From: JBDKFK01 sp039798745
GTDB lineage: Bacteria > Patescibacteriota > Microgenomatia > UBA1406 > GWC2-37-13
Length of the DNA stretch: 5,303 bases
NCBI GenBank assembly: GCA_039798745.1
Contig: JBDKFK010000050.1
Location: 1 to 5,303 of the forward strand
Direction: 5' to 3'
Part shown: piece after piece, positions 4,214 through 5,303 of the stretch
Layout of the letters: every line of letters starts with the position of its first letter
Numbering within the stretch: position 1 is the stretch's first letter
Position numbers and translations under genes: made by a program
Notes under the pieces: generated by a model
Databases searched by the model: none
The model's input: only the letters and a program-made list of their open reading frames with translations
What the model was told of the DNA's origin: nothing

Positions 4214-5303
4214 CTACTCTGCCACCTGGCAGCGGATGCGCCAGTAGTCAGAATGCGACATGAGGTTGGTGGGGGTGAGTGTCGCCAGGCGGGCGAGCAC
4301 GTCAGACTCCACGTTGAAGTTGAATGGATCGCCACCTTGATCCATGAGCTGTTTCTGTCCGCCCAGAACCTGATCGAGGGCGGCATAGAAGCTGGTAGCT
4401 CGGATCAGGCACGAGAATGTACCCCCAAACGAGCCAGCACTGCTAATCGTGAAGATGTAGCTGGCCTCGGGGCCTTCCACATACGGCAGCTCGCGCATCA
4501 CCAATGTCGAATGGTAGGTAGCCGAATACATAGGGCCGTCGAGCGTCACCAGGGCCAAAGCCCCCATGAACTCTTCATAACCCCAGTGGCACCAGCCATC
4601 ACGGCCTTGCTGCTTCGCGCGCCGTTTAGCCTGCGGGGTATCCCCCGACACTACCTTTTCGTCGCGCAGATTGCTGATGGCATCGTCGGGATTCTGCGCG
4701 TCGACAAAGACGCTCAGATCGTAGGTGCCGACCAGCAAGAAACGGTAGCGCATCAGCACCGGCGTGCCCTTTGGTACGAGCCGCACGTTGAGCTGCGTTA
4801 GCGCCGTTTCGGCGTTCTGTCGATTGGTGTAAGAGCCCTTCAGCGCTTCCGAATACCGAGCGTCATCCTGCGCGGCTGCCTGGATCTGTCTGGCGATTGC
4901 CTCTAGCTCCCAACGCGCCCCACAGAGACACGCACCTTCATACTCGGCGCCGAAAATGGCGTAGATTCCCCGGCGCCTGTAGGCACCGGCCTCCACCTGA
5001 AGGGCTGCCTCGCACAGGGCGAGAAGCCGCTCAGCTTCGGCACGGAGGTCGTTGGCCCACTCAGCCATTACCACGACTTCCGACGGAACCTCATCGAGGG
5101 TGAGCGCTGGGTAGTACGCCCATGCCTGCTCACTCCGACGGGCTTCGTCCAGAGCGTTGAGATACTCACGAACGAGATCGTGGATGTTGCTGTTTCCGAT
5201 AAGCGTCAACACGCTGAGTCGTGAACTCTGCGCGTTGCGTTTCGACCTCAACCAGCTCTCGAACCGGATGTGGTTGAGAAACAGGTTAAGACTCACCGGA
5301 AGC
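4214..5303 (-). CDS. Two-part protein: helical N-terminal region plus paralog-family domain (copy 3, 5' end uncertain)
   Basis: The frame stays open to the window edge. The first in-window start is GTG at 5296, which would give 360 residues (numbering used here). No AAAGGAG-like site precedes it, so the true start may lie outside. Residues about 40-170 are alanine- and glutamate-rich, amphipathic, helix-like sequence with a CLC pair (C123, C125); I recognise no family there. Residues 183-360 match the two downstream genes: YRFLLVG (184-190), TPQ (220-222), W235/W238, YEEFMGAL (240-247), GPMY (254-257), YIFTI (280-284), ATSFYAALD (300-308) and LATLT (337-341). The internal pseudo-repeat is at 184-210 and 280-311. 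An internal GTG at 4759 has AAAGGG (4772-4767) 7 nt upstream and would make a stand-alone 181-residue protein the size of the paralogs. A fusion is favoured because the frame is open, but both could be made. The composition is GC-rich. No function is assigned. Confidence 0.7.
   Translation of the reverse strand, partial: LPVSLNLFLNHIRFESWLRSKRNAQSSRLSVLTLIGNSNIHDLVREYLNALDEARRSEQAWAYYPALTLDEVPSEVVVMAEWANDLRAEAERLLALCEAALQVEAGAYRRRGIYAIFGAEYEGACLCGARWELEAIARQIQAAAQDDARYSEALKGSYTNRQNAETALTQLNVRLVPKGTPVLMRYRFLLVGTYDLSVFVDAQNPDDAISNLRDEKVVSGDTPQAKRRAKQQGRDGWCHWGYEEFMGALALVTLDGPMYSATYHSTLVMRELPYVEGPEASYIFTISSAGSFGGTFSCLIRATSFYAALDQVLGGQKQLMDQGGDPFNFNVESDVLARLATLTPTNLMSHSDYWRIRCQVAE

Noticed and set aside
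4253..4801. Plus-strand open frame of 182 codons
   Set aside because: It is antisense to the family domain of copy 3, which is supported by homology with the two other copies. No ribosome binding site or motif is seen.
4897..5103. Plus-strand open frame of 68 codons, rich in proline and arginine
   Set aside because: The composition is typical of the antisense of a GC-rich gene, and it lies opposite the open minus-strand frame of copy 3.

Overview
The window looks like a piece of bacterial chromosome, probably from a member of the Patescibacteria (Candidate Phyla Radiation). This is an inference. It rests on the type of TrmB-like regulator, its apparently leaderless promoter, and small unrecognised genes that each carry compact hairpin terminators. 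No rRNA, tRNA, CRISPR array, transposase or phage structural gene is visible, so the taxonomic guess has no strong marker behind it.

Left block (1-2570). A TrmB-family winged-helix regulator (82-837, +) is read from a near-consensus extended -10 box only 6 nt before its ATG. A perfect 22-bp palindrome lies directly upstream. It converges tail-to-tail, with overlapping stop codons, on a 527-residue protein (834-2417, -). That protein has a long, apparently helical N-terminal region and a C-terminal class I SAM-dependent methyltransferase domain. This block is AT-rich.

Right block (2571-5303, all minus strand, visibly richer in GC). It holds three homologous genes of a family I do not recognise. 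Two (3282-3857 and 2652-3266) form a tight two-gene operon with identically spaced AAAGGAG ribosome binding sites and a strong terminator at 2569-2604. The third (4214 to the window edge) carries the same domain as its C-terminal half behind a helical N-terminal region, and has its own terminator at 4101-4136. Each copy of the domain contains two similar beta-beta-alpha-like units.

Between the third gene and the operon lies a 356-bp gene-free stretch. It holds, in minus-strand order: the upstream terminator, a 21-bp imperfect dyad, a TATAAT box, and a roughly 177-nt 5' leader with four consecutive hairpins, the last ending 2 nt before the Shine-Dalgarno sequence. The paralogous family with this structured, possibly switchable leader is the most novel part of the window. 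How the two blocks relate functionally cannot be told from the sequence.
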